From the NCBI RefSeq assembly GCF_040396155.1, contig NZ_JBEBOY010000010.1, positions 34,743-98,742 on the forward strand: DNA of 64,000 nt, read 5' to 3'. This DNA comes from Tissierella praeacuta_A. Lineage in GTDB: Bacteria > Bacillota > Clostridia > Tissierellales > Tissierellaceae. Below are positions 44,993 to 53,233 of this stretch, piece after piece. Positions within the stretch are counted from its first letter, which is position 1. Each line of letters opens with the position of its first letter. The position numbers and the translations under genes were made by a program. Below the pieces are notes generated by a model. The model saw only the letters and a list, made by a program, of their open reading frames with translations, was not told the origin of the DNA and did not search any database.

Positions 44993-46018
44993 CTAACATA
45001 TTGACTGTCTTCCTTGACAAATATTTTCTATTCCCTTAGCTAATCCCTTGATATCAAATCCATTTGCTTCTTCCAATATAGAAAGAAAATGATTAGGAAA
45101 TACTTGACAACCACCTAGAGTTCCTGCCATTGCCCCTGCTATAGTTGCAAGAGTATCTGTATCATATCCCGCATTGGCACAGTTAATAATCGTACCCATG
45201 GCATCACCATTATTTGCAGCAAATATTCCAAAAGCTGATGGTACGGTTTCTGAAACGTGAAGGCCTGTACCAATCTTTTCAGCTATATCTATTGATTTTT
45301 CCTTGGAACTTCCCTTTCCAAATCCTATTTCAATTGCTACTTCCATTCGCTTCACTACACTTGGGCCTGCAGCATCACGGGCTATCTCTCTTCCTATTTT
45401 CTCTCCTTCTACTGCACCATATAATCCAGCTCGAAGCACATTATATACATCTGCATCATCCATCATCGCCTTGCTAACAGCAGCTGCTACTGCACAAGCA
45501 CCTGAAATAGCAAGATAATTATCATGAGTCAGCATAGTTACTTTAGCCGCATTATTAATAGCTGCATCTAAATTTCCTGGATTCATTAACCCTATCGGGG
45601 AAATACGCATAGCAGAACCATTGGTAGCTTGACGAGTTGCTAATTTTGATTTCCCAGATTTATCAACTTTCCTACCTTCAAACTCATAAATTGCTAAACG
45701 AGTAGTAGGACCAGCAAACCTATCAAAAAACATAGAATGCTTAGACCACTCTATTAAAGCATTTTTAACAACTTGTTCTGTTATATTACCTCCTGCATCA
45801 ACTATATATTTAGCAATAAAATATGCTGAGCTAAAATCATCTGTTACTTGTCCAGCCTTACTGCCGGCTGCAAAAGTATCCATAGGTGGGATTTCAAAAT
45901 CAATTACCTCATGTCCGAAATATTCTATGATCTGCTCTCTTGTTCGAGCTTCAGTAGCTGCACCCATAGCATCCCCTGCTGCAGCACCAACAAGTCCTCC
46001 TAAAATTTTATTATACAT
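44993..46018 (-). CDS. ADP-ribosylglycohydrolase family protein
   Basis: A 341-residue DraG/ARH-fold enzyme with intact metal motifs: GAAAGDAMGAATEA, QVTDDFSSAYF, THDNYLAISGA and GYDTDTLATIAGA. Such enzymes cleave N- or O-glycosidic bonds of ADP-ribosyl or related ribosyl compounds. Encoded together with a ribose-type ABC importer and a PfkB kinase, it probably hydrolyses an imported ribosylated compound or nucleoside-like molecule instead of reversing protein modification (inference from context). Confidence 0.85.
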   Translation of the reverse strand: MYNKILGGLVGAAAGDAMGAATEARTREQIIEYFGHEVIDFEIPPMDTFAAGSKAGQVTDDFSSAYFIAKYIVDAGGNITEQVVKNALIEWSKHSMFFDRFAGPTTRLAIYEFEGRKVDKSGKSKLATRQATNGSAMRISPIGLMNPGNLDAAINNAAKVTMLTHDNYLAISGACAVAAAVSKAMMDDADVYNVLRAGLYGAVEGEKIGREIARDAAGPSVVKRMEVAIEIGFGKGSSKEKSIDIAEKIGTGLHVSETVPSAFGIFAANNGDAMGTIINCANAGYDTDTLATIAGAMAGTLGGCQVFPNHFLSILEEANGFDIKGLAKGIENICQGRQSIC

Positions 46019-46056
46019 ATTATATTCCTCCTAAATGATCTCAAGATAATGAAAAA

Positions 46057-46096
46057 GCAGATTTTATTTAAAGATTATAACCTATATAAAATCTGC
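46057..46096 (-). terminator. Hairpin after binding-protein gene (partial terminator)
   Basis: An 11-bp stem GCAGATTTTAT/ATAAAATCTGC with an 18-nt loop and TTTTTC on the minus strand, 12 nt after the substrate-binding gene. Partial termination here would give excess binding protein. Confidence 0.65.
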
Positions 46097-46108
46097 CCTT
46101 TATCCTTA

Positions 46109-47221
46109 CTATTTCCAGCCTTCCATAGTATCTACATTTTCTTTACTTATTAATTGTATTGGTGTCCAAACTACAGATTCCTTAAATTCGTGACCTTGAA
46201 TTGCTTTAAGAGCTGTAATTACACCAGCTTTTCCAAATAAGTAAGGTGACATTGCTACAGTAGCATCCAATTCTCCATTTTCAATAGAATCTTTTGCCTC
46301 TTCTATAAAATCAACACCTGCAACAACTACTTTGTCTTTCATATCCTTTGCTTTTAATGCTTCTACTGCACCTAAAGCCATTACATCATTTCCACATGCA
46401 ATACCTACTATATCTGGATATGCATCAATAAGTGCAGCTGTTAGGTCATATGCTTGCTGACGATCAAAATTTGCTGTTTGTACTGGTAATACTTCCATTC
46501 CAGCAGCTTCAAAGGCTTCTATAGCTCCATTTTTCCTAGCTTCACTTTGAGTAGCACCTGGAATACCTTCAATAACAGCTACTTTTCCTTTACCACCTGT
46601 TTTATTAACTATAAATTCAGCACCCATTTTTCCTTGTTGTTTAAAATCAGAAGTAATATATGCTTCAATCTTTCCTTTTGCTTCCTCTAAGGCTTTTTCA
46701 TTTACTCCATTTCCTACTGCTACAACCTTAGTTCCCTTATTATTTGCTTCTACAATTCCTGGGATTAAATTATGTTCTGTTAATGGAGAAACAGCAATCG
46801 CATTGTAATCTTTAGATAAAAGCACTTTCATAATATCTAATTGTCCATTTATATCGGTTTCTGTTTCAGTCGCCATTACATCTATGGATACACCGTATTC
46901 CTTCGCAGCATTTTCATAGCCTTCTTGCATTGTAATCCAAAAGGAATTTGCAAGAGTACTTTCTATTGCTGCTAACTTAACTCCTGTATCTTTATCCGGC
47001 AATGGTGCTAAGGCTTCAAGCAATTTTTGTTCAGCATCTTCCATAGCATTGTTTTTTACTTCTTCAGTTTCTACCTCTGCTTCTTTTTCTTTAGATGTTT
47101 CTTCTTCTACATTAACTGGTTCTTTATCATTATTAGAACAACCTGTTAATCCTAAAGATAAAGACACAATTAATATAAATGCTAATAAACTTAATTTTGT
47201 AAATCTGTTTTTTATCGACAT
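46109..47221 (-). CDS. Sugar ABC transporter substrate-binding lipoprotein (Peripla_BP_4, RbsB-like)
   Basis: A 370-residue lipoprotein (lipobox LGLTGC near 28) with an acidic Glu/Lys linker (about 32-62) and a type I binding fold: VKLAAIESTLANSFWI, AVSPLTEHNLIPGIVEA, GIPGATQSEARKNGAIEAFE, GIACGNDVMALGAVEALKA. It is typical of ribose/sugar or nucleoside-binding proteins. Together with the permease and ATPase genes it forms one complete importer. Confidence 0.9.
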   Translation of the reverse strand: MSIKNRFTKLSLLAFILIVSLSLGLTGCSNNDKEPVNVEEETSKEKEAEVETEEVKNNAMEDAEQKLLEALAPLPDKDTGVKLAAIESTLANSFWITMQEGYENAAKEYGVSIDVMATETETDINGQLDIMKVLLSKDYNAIAVSPLTEHNLIPGIVEANNKGTKVVAVGNGVNEKALEEAKGKIEAYITSDFKQQGKMGAEFIVNKTGGKGKVAVIEGIPGATQSEARKNGAIEAFEAAGMEVLPVQTANFDRQQAYDLTAALIDAYPDIVGIACGNDVMALGAVEALKAKDMKDKVVVAGVDFIEEAKDSIENGELDATVAMSPYLFGKAGVITALKAIQGHEFKESVVWTPIQLISKENVDTMEGWK

Positions 47222-47263
47222 TATTTTGTCCTCCTTTTTTTATTCTTTATATCAATTCTACAA

Positions 47264-48205
47264 TTATCTTGCAAAATTAATAAACTGTTTTACTTCTTCA
47301 ACTGTGGCTTTTGACCTTGGTCCTTTATGCATACATTTCATGGCAGCTGATGCTGATCCAAATCTAAGAGCATCTTTTTTATTCATTCCTTCACAGAAAT
47401 AAGCATAAATTAGTCCTGCTAAGAAAGAATCTCCTGCACCCGTTGTATCCACTGCATCTATGGAATAGGCATCTATATGGATTAATTTCTCATTATCTAA
47501 CCATATGGCGCCTTCGTCTCCAGCCGTGCATATAGCCCCATGGGGAATATGGTATTTATCATAAAAACTTTGTACTCCCTTTCCATATTCATACTCTCCA
47601 GTAATTTCAAAATAGCCCTCACGACCACTTGAAAAAATTGTAGAAAGTCCAATCATTTCCTCTATTTCATTAATATCAACACCACATTTCTTCATAAAAC
47701 TTGGTGGACATTGCATATTATATACAACGGGTATACCTTTCTTCTTAGCTAATTTACCTAAGTATATAGATGCACGGGATGAAAACATATCAGTGTAGAA
47801 TACATCTATTCCATCTAGTATGTTTTCTGGGAGTTCCTCTGGCTCCAAATTTGTCACTGAATCCCCTAAGTTTGCAAAAATACAATGTTTCTCTCCTTGA
47901 GTTATAATAAATGTATGTAAGGTAGAGCCCATTGGCTTAGTAACTAAAAATCTATCATCAACACCATCTTCTACTAATGTTCTACGAAATTCATTTCCAT
48001 ACTTATCATCACCAATTTTTCCTGTTTGATAGGCCTCCACATCAAAATGAGCCAGAGCTACAGAAAGATTAGAAGCACTCCCTCCAGGTACAAGCTTTTC
48101 AGACTCTACAAAACTAAATCCATCTTCTTGCGGCATTTGTTTTGTTTCTATTATTACATCCATAGCTAATGCTCCAAGTGAAAGCACCCTCTTTTTTCGT
48201 CCCAT
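47264..48205 (-). CDS. PfkB-family carbohydrate/nucleoside kinase
   Basis: A 313-residue ribokinase-fold enzyme. The N-terminal substrate loop VPGGSASNLSVALAHF and the C-terminal anion hole/catalytic base DTTGAGDSFLAGLIYAY are both intact. It probably phosphorylates the sugar or nucleoside delivered by the adjacent importer, or the product of the ADP-ribosylglycohydrolase. Ribose, fructose-like sugars and nucleosides cannot be told apart from sequence alone. Confidence 0.9.
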   Translation of the reverse strand: MGRKKRVLSLGALAMDVIIETKQMPQEDGFSFVESEKLVPGGSASNLSVALAHFDVEAYQTGKIGDDKYGNEFRRTLVEDGVDDRFLVTKPMGSTLHTFIITQGEKHCIFANLGDSVTNLEPEELPENILDGIDVFYTDMFSSRASIYLGKLAKKKGIPVVYNMQCPPSFMKKCGVDINEIEEMIGLSTIFSSGREGYFEITGEYEYGKGVQSFYDKYHIPHGAICTAGDEGAIWLDNEKLIHIDAYSIDAVDTTGAGDSFLAGLIYAYFCEGMNKKDALRFGSASAAMKCMHKGPRSKATVEEVKQFINFAR

Positions 48206-48229
48206 ATCACTATCTCCTTTTTATTTATT

Positions 48230-49192
48230 TTATCCCATCTTAATCCTTTTTCTCTGCTTATATTCTGATAATGCTACTGTTATTAAAATAATAATTCCTG
48301 TTAATAGTTGCTGATAATTAGATGAAATAGCCAAAATCCTCAAACCATTATTTATTACTCCTAAAATAAGACAAGCAATAAAAGTATCAACAACACTTCC
48401 TCGTCCACCTTGCATATCAGTTCCACCAAGAACAACAGCAGCAATAGCATCCATTTCATATCCCATTCCTGCCAAAGGCTCTGCTGTATTCAATCGAGCA
48501 CTAATAATAAGCCCCGCTATTCCTGAACATAATCCACACAATATATATATAAGTGTTTTATATCTGTTTGTATTAACTCCATTCCTTCTCAATGCTTCCT
48601 CATTACATCCCATAGAAATAGAATAATTGCCAAATCGTGTTTTTCCTAAAAGAATTATACCTATTAAGGTAACAAAGAAAGCTATAATAATTGGACAATT
48701 AAGAAACCCAACAGTACCACTACCTAAATACGTAAATGATTTAGGAAATCCATATATAGGTCTGCCCTTTGTAATCACCAATGTTGCTCCCCTAATTATA
48801 GACATAGTACTCAATGTAGTAATAAAAGGATTTATCTTCAAAGAAGAAATCATATATCCATTGAAGGCTCCTACACTCATAGCAGCAGCTAGTCCCATGA
48901 CAATGGCAATAACTACATTAAAATCAGCCTTCATGGCAAAGGCTGATACAACTGAACTCAATGCAATTACAGAGCCAATTGATAAATCAATTCCTCCAGA
49001 ACAAATTACAAATGTCATTCCTATGGACAAAATAATATATAAGGATGCTTGGTCTAATATATTCTTTATATTATTCAATGTTAAAAAATGTGAAGATATA
49101 AAACTAAGAATAATTACCATAACAAATAAAGTAAATAGTAACAAAATCCTATACCTATGTGGTTGTAGTAAAATCCTAAAATCTTTATTCAT
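48230..49192 (-). CDS. Sugar ABC transporter permease (RbsC-like, BPD_transp_2)
   Basis: A 320-residue permease with eight to ten helices and the diagnostic ICSGGIDLSIGSVIALSSV and AIAAVVLGGTDMQGGRGSV blocks of the ribose/xylose (CUT2) class. A single permease gene implies a homodimer. It sits 15 nt after the ATPase gene, in the same operon. Confidence 0.92.
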   Translation of the reverse strand: MNKDFRILLQPHRYRILLLFTLFVMVIILSFISSHFLTLNNIKNILDQASLYIILSIGMTFVICSGGIDLSIGSVIALSSVVSAFAMKADFNVVIAIVMGLAAAMSVGAFNGYMISSLKINPFITTLSTMSIIRGATLVITKGRPIYGFPKSFTYLGSGTVGFLNCPIIIAFFVTLIGIILLGKTRFGNYSISMGCNEEALRRNGVNTNRYKTLIYILCGLCSGIAGLIISARLNTAEPLAGMGYEMDAIAAVVLGGTDMQGGRGSVVDTFIACLILGVINNGLRILAISSNYQQLLTGIIILITVALSEYKQRKRIKMG

Positions 49193-49207
49193 AATTCTTC
49201 TCCTTCA

Positions 49208-49960
49208 TTAAATATCTGCTGCGCCAGTAATCATCGAAACAACATCATTCATATTTAATTCATCAGTTTTAACAATGTCTACGATTCTGCCTTGACGCAT
49301 TACACATACTTTATTTGCAATTTCAAATACCTGCTGTAGATTATGACTAATTATAATTATCCCATAACCATCTCCTGCAAGCCTTTTAATTAGCTTTAGT
49401 ACCCTTGAGGATTCTACTAAGCCCATAGCTGCTGTTGGCTCATCAAAAATTAATAACCTGCCTCCTTGATGAATAGCCCTGGCAACAGCTACCCCCTGTC
49501 TTTGCCCTCCACTTAAATTTTTTACAGGAGTTTTTATACTAGGTATATGGACTTCTAAATCTTGAATCAACTGTTTAGATTCACTATATATTTTCTTCCT
49601 GTCAATAAATAAACCCTTCATTGGTTCCCTGCCAAGAAAAATATTATAAGCAGCATCACGGGTATCTACCAATGCCAAATCTTGATAAACTGTTGAAATT
49701 CCTTTATTCAAACAAGTTTTAGGATTCAAATTATCCTGTTTTTCCCCTTCTATCCATATCTGCCCACCATCTTGTGTAAATACTCCAGAAATGATCTTAA
49801 TAAGGGTAGACTTTCCTGCCCCATTATCTCCTACAATAGCTAGAACCTCTCCTAAATAGGTTTCCAAACTAACCCCTCTAAGAGCTTCTATATTTCCAAA
49901 ATTCTTTGTTATATTTTCTACTTTTAAAAATGGACTAAATCCTTCAGATTTATCATTCAC
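49208..49960 (-). CDS. Sugar ABC transporter ATPase, single-domain CUT2 type
   Basis: A 250-residue ATPase with Walker A GDNGAGKST, the Q-loop STVYQDLALVD, signature LSGGQRQGVAVARA and Walker B LLIFDEPTAAMG. Classical RbsA has two fused ATPase domains (about 500 residues); this is the half-size form (FrcA-like) that must dimerise. It is the first gene of the importer-PfkB-ADPRH operon. The promoter lies in the 300-nt region upstream; no operator was recognised. Confidence 0.9.
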   Translation of the reverse strand: MNDKSEGFSPFLKVENITKNFGNIEALRGVSLETYLGEVLAIVGDNGAGKSTLIKIISGVFTQDGGQIWIEGEKQDNLNPKTCLNKGISTVYQDLALVDTRDAAYNIFLGREPMKGLFIDRKKIYSESKQLIQDLEVHIPSIKTPVKNLSGGQRQGVAVARAIHQGGRLLIFDEPTAAMGLVESSRVLKLIKRLAGDGYGIIIISHNLQQVFEIANKVCVMRQGRIVDIVKTDELNMNDVVSMITGAADI

Positions 49961-50137
49961 TTCTTCACTTCCCTTAAGGCATTATATCAATATCATTTAT
50001 TAAATTTGACTATTTTCGACATATTTTTTATATAGTTTATATTTTAGCAAACTTATATGGAAAAGTTAAATTTACATTATCTATAGTACTTGGACTTAAT
50101 ATTGATTTTTTTAATAATTGAATTCTCTCCAAATTAT

Positions 50138-50182
50138 AAAAACCAACCGTAAAGTTTTATAAACTTAATACGGTTGGTTTTA
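50138..50182 (-). terminator. Rho-independent terminator
   Basis: A 13-bp stem AAAACCAACCGTA/TACGGTTGGTTTT plus T-rich tail, downstream of the DUF1062 gene. Confidence 0.8.
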
Positions 50183-50257
50183 TAATATCTATAACAAAAT
50201 TCAATATGTGAATCCATCTAATTCTCTTTTCTTTATGTTATTTTATTGAAACTATAT

Positions 50258-50818
50258 CTATATGAATATTCCTCTAATCAAAATTCCTATTTTACATTCT
50301 AAATAATCATTTCTTATTTCTATTGTTCCATTTTCTTCTAATAACTTAGCTTTATTCCTTGATATCTGTAATATATTAGAAATTAGTTTGTCTGTTCGAA
50401 TTTTCAATTGCTGAGGATTATATACTTCAATATAATCTCCTTGTTTAAATTCTATATCATCTCCAATTATATGGTAATCTACACTTGTCCAGTCAATATC
50501 TGCTTTGTTCTTTAGAAGTAATTGTTTATTCATTCCATAGTCTAAAGCGAAATCTAAATCATTCATTAAAAATTTATCATAATCACTCTTAGAAATATCA
50601 GTTACTTTTATTCGTTCATAAATACTTAAATTATAGGTATGCTTGCATTTTTCACATTGATAAATCAGCCATATATCCAAATATTTTCCATTGGCATTTA
50701 TTCTAAATTTTTCTGTACTTAAATATGTTGCTTTACATCCACATCCAGCACAATTACGAATGATTTTATATGAATCCTTTTGTATAATCTTATATTCAAA
50801 TTTTCTTAAATAGCCCAT
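50258..50818 (-). CDS. DUF1062 protein with zinc-ribbon-like cysteines
   Basis: A 186-residue cytosolic protein. Residues 20-70 carry CAGCGCKATYL and YQCEKCKHTYNLSIYERI, two CxxC-type pairs that should bind zinc, with the DUF1062 hallmark FRINANGKYLDIWLIYQC between them. The C-terminal part is helical and basic (LISNILQISRNKAKLLEENG). The biochemical role is unknown. Its ribosome binding site (AAAGGAG) lies in an attenuator-like leader with an upstream 8-codon ORF, so expression is probably inducible at the level of translation. Confidence 0.8.
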   Translation of the reverse strand: MGYLRKFEYKIIQKDSYKIIRNCAGCGCKATYLSTEKFRINANGKYLDIWLIYQCEKCKHTYNLSIYERIKVTDISKSDYDKFLMNDLDFALDYGMNKQLLLKNKADIDWTSVDYHIIGDDIEFKQGDYIEVYNPQQLKIRTDKLISNILQISRNKAKLLEENGTIEIRNDYLECKIGILIRGIFI

Positions 50819-50822
50819 TTTG

Positions 50823-50919
50823 CACTCCTTTGCTTATCAGAGATATTCAAAGGCTATTACATTTCTTATATTATTTATTTGCAATAGCCTAGCTATGCAA
50901 AATAAACAGGTGTACCCAT
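50823..50919 (-). promoter_or_regulatory. Attenuator-like leader of the DUF1062 gene
   Basis: Four segments on the minus strand can pair in two ways. Segment 1 TTTGCATAGC (50892-50901) includes the leader stop codon; segment 2 AGGCTATTGCAAA (50878-50890) pairs with 1 over about 10 bp with one bulge. Segment 3 TGTAATAGCCT (50851-50861) pairs with segment 2 over 11 bp. CCTTTG overlapping segment 3 (50848-50853) pairs with CAAAGG (50827-50832) in the Shine-Dalgarno sequence. So 1:2 + 3:4 hides the gene's start, while 2:3 frees it. Confidence 0.6.
50893..50919 (-). CDS. 8-residue leader peptide MGTPVYFA
   Basis: ATG behind GGAGGAGAAAGT, then MGTPVYFA and TAG. The stop codon lies inside the first arm of the hairpin described for this leader. 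A paralogous module upstream of the CD3324-type gene encodes MRKYVIFA with exactly the same length. Stalling of a ribosome near the end of this peptide would cover arm 1. Confidence 0.55.
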   Translation of the reverse strand: MGTPVYFA

Positions 50920-51039
50920 ACTTTCTCCTCCTTGATTTTTCATATTTATGTCTATATTTTAATTCTTCTTATATTTGGATTCTACCTTAAACTTTTTTAG
51001 AAAAAAGAATAAGCCAATATACCAAAGTATATTGACCTA

Positions 51040-51321
51040 TTATTCTAAAGCTATTTTTTTCATTTTAAGGATAATACGCTGTATGCTTTTTTCAGATAAA
51101 AAGTATTTCTCAGCTAACTCCACAGTTTTATATCCTTGTTTATAATCAACATATATCTGTTGATTTCGTATTTCTAACTCCTTGCGAATATTAGTTTTAT
51201 CTCCCCATTGTATCCTGCTATTAGGTTTTCTAGGAATATATATACATTCTCCATCTACATAATTATGAATTAATTCAATGATTTCTGATGGTAAAATATC
51301 TTCTGCTCTCCTATAGCTCAT
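51040..51321 (-). CDS. CD3324-family small HTH protein (Mor-like)
   Basis: A 93-residue protein. MSYRRAEDILPSEIIELIHN, GECIYIPRKPNSRIQWGDKT and the C-terminal HTH (YKTVELAEKYFLSEKSIQRI) match the CD3324/Mor-type regulator family common in Clostridia, with unknown targets. Its GGAGGG site is partly covered by a hairpin (CCTAAAA/TTTTAGG) and an upstream leader ORF. A hairpin at about 51005-51042 may end the transcript. Confidence 0.78.
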   Translation of the reverse strand: MSYRRAEDILPSEIIELIHNYVDGECIYIPRKPNSRIQWGDKTNIRKELEIRNQQIYVDYKQGYKTVELAEKYFLSEKSIQRIILKMKKIALE

Positions 51322-51325
51322 TTTG

Positions 51326-51410
51326 CCCTCCTAAAATTATATTTTTAGGAATAGCAATGGCCATAACAATTTAAACTTTTCAATTAATTGCAATAGCCAA
51401 TGCTATGCAA
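51326..51410 (-). promoter_or_regulatory. Attenuator-like leader of the CD3324-family gene
   Basis: Arrangement as upstream of DUF1062. Arm 1 TTGCATAGC (51402-51410, contains the leader stop) pairs with arm 2 GCTATTGCAA (51388-51397) across an ATTG loop. Arm 2 (51386-51399) alternatively pairs with AATTGTTATGGCCA (51358-51371) over 13 of 14 positions counting wobble pairs. A third hairpin CCTAAAA/TTTTAGG (51330-51336 with 51343-51349) covers part of the Shine-Dalgarno AGGAGGG. Confidence 0.55.
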
Positions 51411-51429
51411 AAATAACGTATTTTCTCAT
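51403..51429 (-). CDS. 8-residue leader peptide MRKYVIFA
   Basis: ATG behind AAAAGGAGGATTGCTTT, then MRKYVIFA and TAG, 27 nt like its twin. The shared pattern is V-x-F-A-stop, and the nucleotide sequence from TTTGCATAG onward is almost the same in both leaders. Confidence 0.55.
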   Translation of the reverse strand: MRKYVIFA

Positions 51430-51564
51430 AAAGCAATCCTCCTTTTCAGATTAGTATACTTTATGCAAAGTTAAGATGCAAGGTTCTTTCTTATTTTCTA
51501 CCTATGGAATAATATACATATTACTATTTGCCAGCTCTTTGCATAATATTTCTGGCATCTATTT

Positions 51565-52317
51565 CTATTTAACAGCCTCAAAAGTAATTACATCATCAGA
51601 ATTTGATGGATACTGCCCAAATTTATAATCTGAGGAAATCACAATGTCTTTAAATCCTATATTCTCAAGTATGATCTTAAACTCTTCTATTCCATACCAT
51701 CTCAATGGGAAATGCTCTAATTCAGTTTGTACTAATACTCCATCACGCCATTTCTCGTATCTCCCATGGGAAATAGTATATTGATTTATATAATCAACCT
51801 CTACAACTTTATTTTCTAATGTAATTATATCTCCGTTGGAGCATTTCCAAGTTTTTGTAGAAACTATGCCTATTGAAATATCAGTTTGCAAAAATATGTC
51901 AACTATCAACCTTCCACCATTGGATAAATGATTATAAAAGTTTTGTAGCCCCTTTATTGAATCTTCTCTCTTATATAATAAAAGGAAACTTCCAGTTGGA
52001 ACTATAATAGCATCATATTTTGTATCTTGTGAAAAAGACTCCATTTTTGCTTCAAAAAGCTTAGGATTTAAACCTTTTTTTCTACAATTGTTCTCACATA
52101 TATTTAGCATATCCTTTGAACTATCAAATCCATCAACCTTTAATCCCTTTTCCAAAAGAGGAACTAATATACGACCAGTTCCTGTTGCAGGCTCAAGAAT
52201 ATGTCCTTTGCAAGACTCCAATCTATTCATATAAAATTCTACATCCCCAAAAGAATGCCCTATAGGCTTATCCATATCATATACTTCCGAAGATAACCTA
52301 CCATAATAGCTCAACAT
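51565..52317 (-). CDS. Class I SAM-dependent methyltransferase
   Basis: A 250-residue Rossmann-fold methyltransferase. Motif I is HILEPATGTGRILVPLLEKG (about 36-55), followed by VDGFDSSKDML (acidic residue binding ribose), YDAIIVPTGSFLLL and GGRLIVDIF. No substrate-recognition domain is recognised. RBS GAAAGGTG. It lies just after the AraC-type regulator gene (34 nt), so the two may form an operon. Confidence 0.87.
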   Translation of the reverse strand: MLSYYGRLSSEVYDMDKPIGHSFGDVEFYMNRLESCKGHILEPATGTGRILVPLLEKGLKVDGFDSSKDMLNICENNCRKKGLNPKLFEAKMESFSQDTKYDAIIVPTGSFLLLYKREDSIKGLQNFYNHLSNGGRLIVDIFLQTDISIGIVSTKTWKCSNGDIITLENKVVEVDYINQYTISHGRYEKWRDGVLVQTELEHFPLRWYGIEEFKIILENIGFKDIVISSDYKFGQYPSNSDDVITFEAVK

Positions 52318-52351
52318 TTTATCACCTTTCTTTCTAATTTATTTTGCTATT

Positions 52352-53233
52352 TTATTTTTTAATAGGAACATAAATATCCATGACAGTATCCTGCCTATGG
52401 TGGCAACGTTCATCATAGAATTCAAAATCAAGTTTACTTTCATCATAAACATAGCCACTGTCTTTAAACCAATCTTCAAAAATATATTTCCAAGTACTTG
52501 CGATAACCTTTGCAAACTCATTTTGTTCTTCATCATTTGTAGTATCAATTGGAATCGTTGTAAAAACTGCATACTCAGCTTCTGGTACTTCTACTGTTAA
52601 CATATCCTCTTCCACTTTTAAAAAATCATCAACTATTACACCTAAAAGATATATTGCATTTCCATCCTCAGATAACGGAACACATAATCCCACTTCACCA
52701 TGTTTGCTAGGATTTAGAATTTTATACATTTTGCTTTCTAAGTTTTCCCCATTGTAATTACTCCAAAATGATGAAATATCCTTTGTATATGTGGCTCCAG
52801 TAATATTGGTTTTAATTCCATAACCAGCAACCTTAAATCCAGGTTTCTTCACAATAACAGGATTCATAATATGACCTCCAATTTCAAATTTTAGCTTTGC
52901 ATCATCGTATCCAGACATTCGTGCTATATACTGCGTGGGACTATAACCAAAGGCTTTACGAAAAGCTTTGGCAAATCCACTAGGTGTTTCAAATCCATAG
53001 TCCAAAGCAATGTCAATAATTTTTCTTCCTTTAAATAATTCAGTCGCTGCTAAAGATAGCCTACGTCCTCGAATATATTCCATAACAGATACTCCATTAC
53101 ATAGGCTAAAGACCCTGCAAAAATGATAAAGAGAATACCCAGATTGATTGGCAACTTCTTCAATAGTAATATTTTCCTTAATATGTTCTTCAATGAATTT
53201 AATACATCTTTCAATATCTTTTCTATAATTCAA
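52352..53233 (-). CDS. AraC-family regulator with GyrI-like effector domain
   Basis: A 293-residue regulator. The N-terminal AraC domain has two HTHs (TIEEVANQSGYSLYHFCRVF and IIDIALDYGFETPSGFAKAF, ending FGYSPTQYI). The C-terminal half (about 120-290) is a GyrI/BmrR-type effector-binding fold (VKKPGFKVAGYGIKT, AEYAVFTTIPI). Such proteins (Rob/TetD-like) sense small hydrophobic compounds. A TTG at 53233 gives 9-nt spacing from AGGTGA; another TTG at 53239 is too close. Confidence 0.9.
   Translation of the reverse strand: MNYRKDIERCIKFIEEHIKENITIEEVANQSGYSLYHFCRVFSLCNGVSVMEYIRGRRLSLAATELFKGRKIIDIALDYGFETPSGFAKAFRKAFGYSPTQYIARMSGYDDAKLKFEIGGHIMNPVIVKKPGFKVAGYGIKTNITGATYTKDISSFWSNYNGENLESKMYKILNPSKHGEVGLCVPLSEDGNAIYLLGVIVDDFLKVEEDMLTVEVPEAEYAVFTTIPIDTTNDEEQNEFAKVIASTWKYIFEDWFKDSGYVYDESKLDFEFYDERCHHRQDTVMDIYVPIKK

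Noticed and set aside
43937..46018. ADP-ribosylglycohydrolases as part of a toxin-antitoxin or defence system
   Set aside because: No ADP-ribosyltransferase toxin or phage-defence gene is adjacent; the neighbours are an importer and a sugar kinase.
50819..51564. The GCAATAGCC/GCTATGCAA sequences as a mobile repeat or CRISPR-like unit
   Set aside because: Only two copies, each at the same place between a leader ORF and a gene start, and the shared part is confined to the leader hairpin; a regulatory RNA explains them better.
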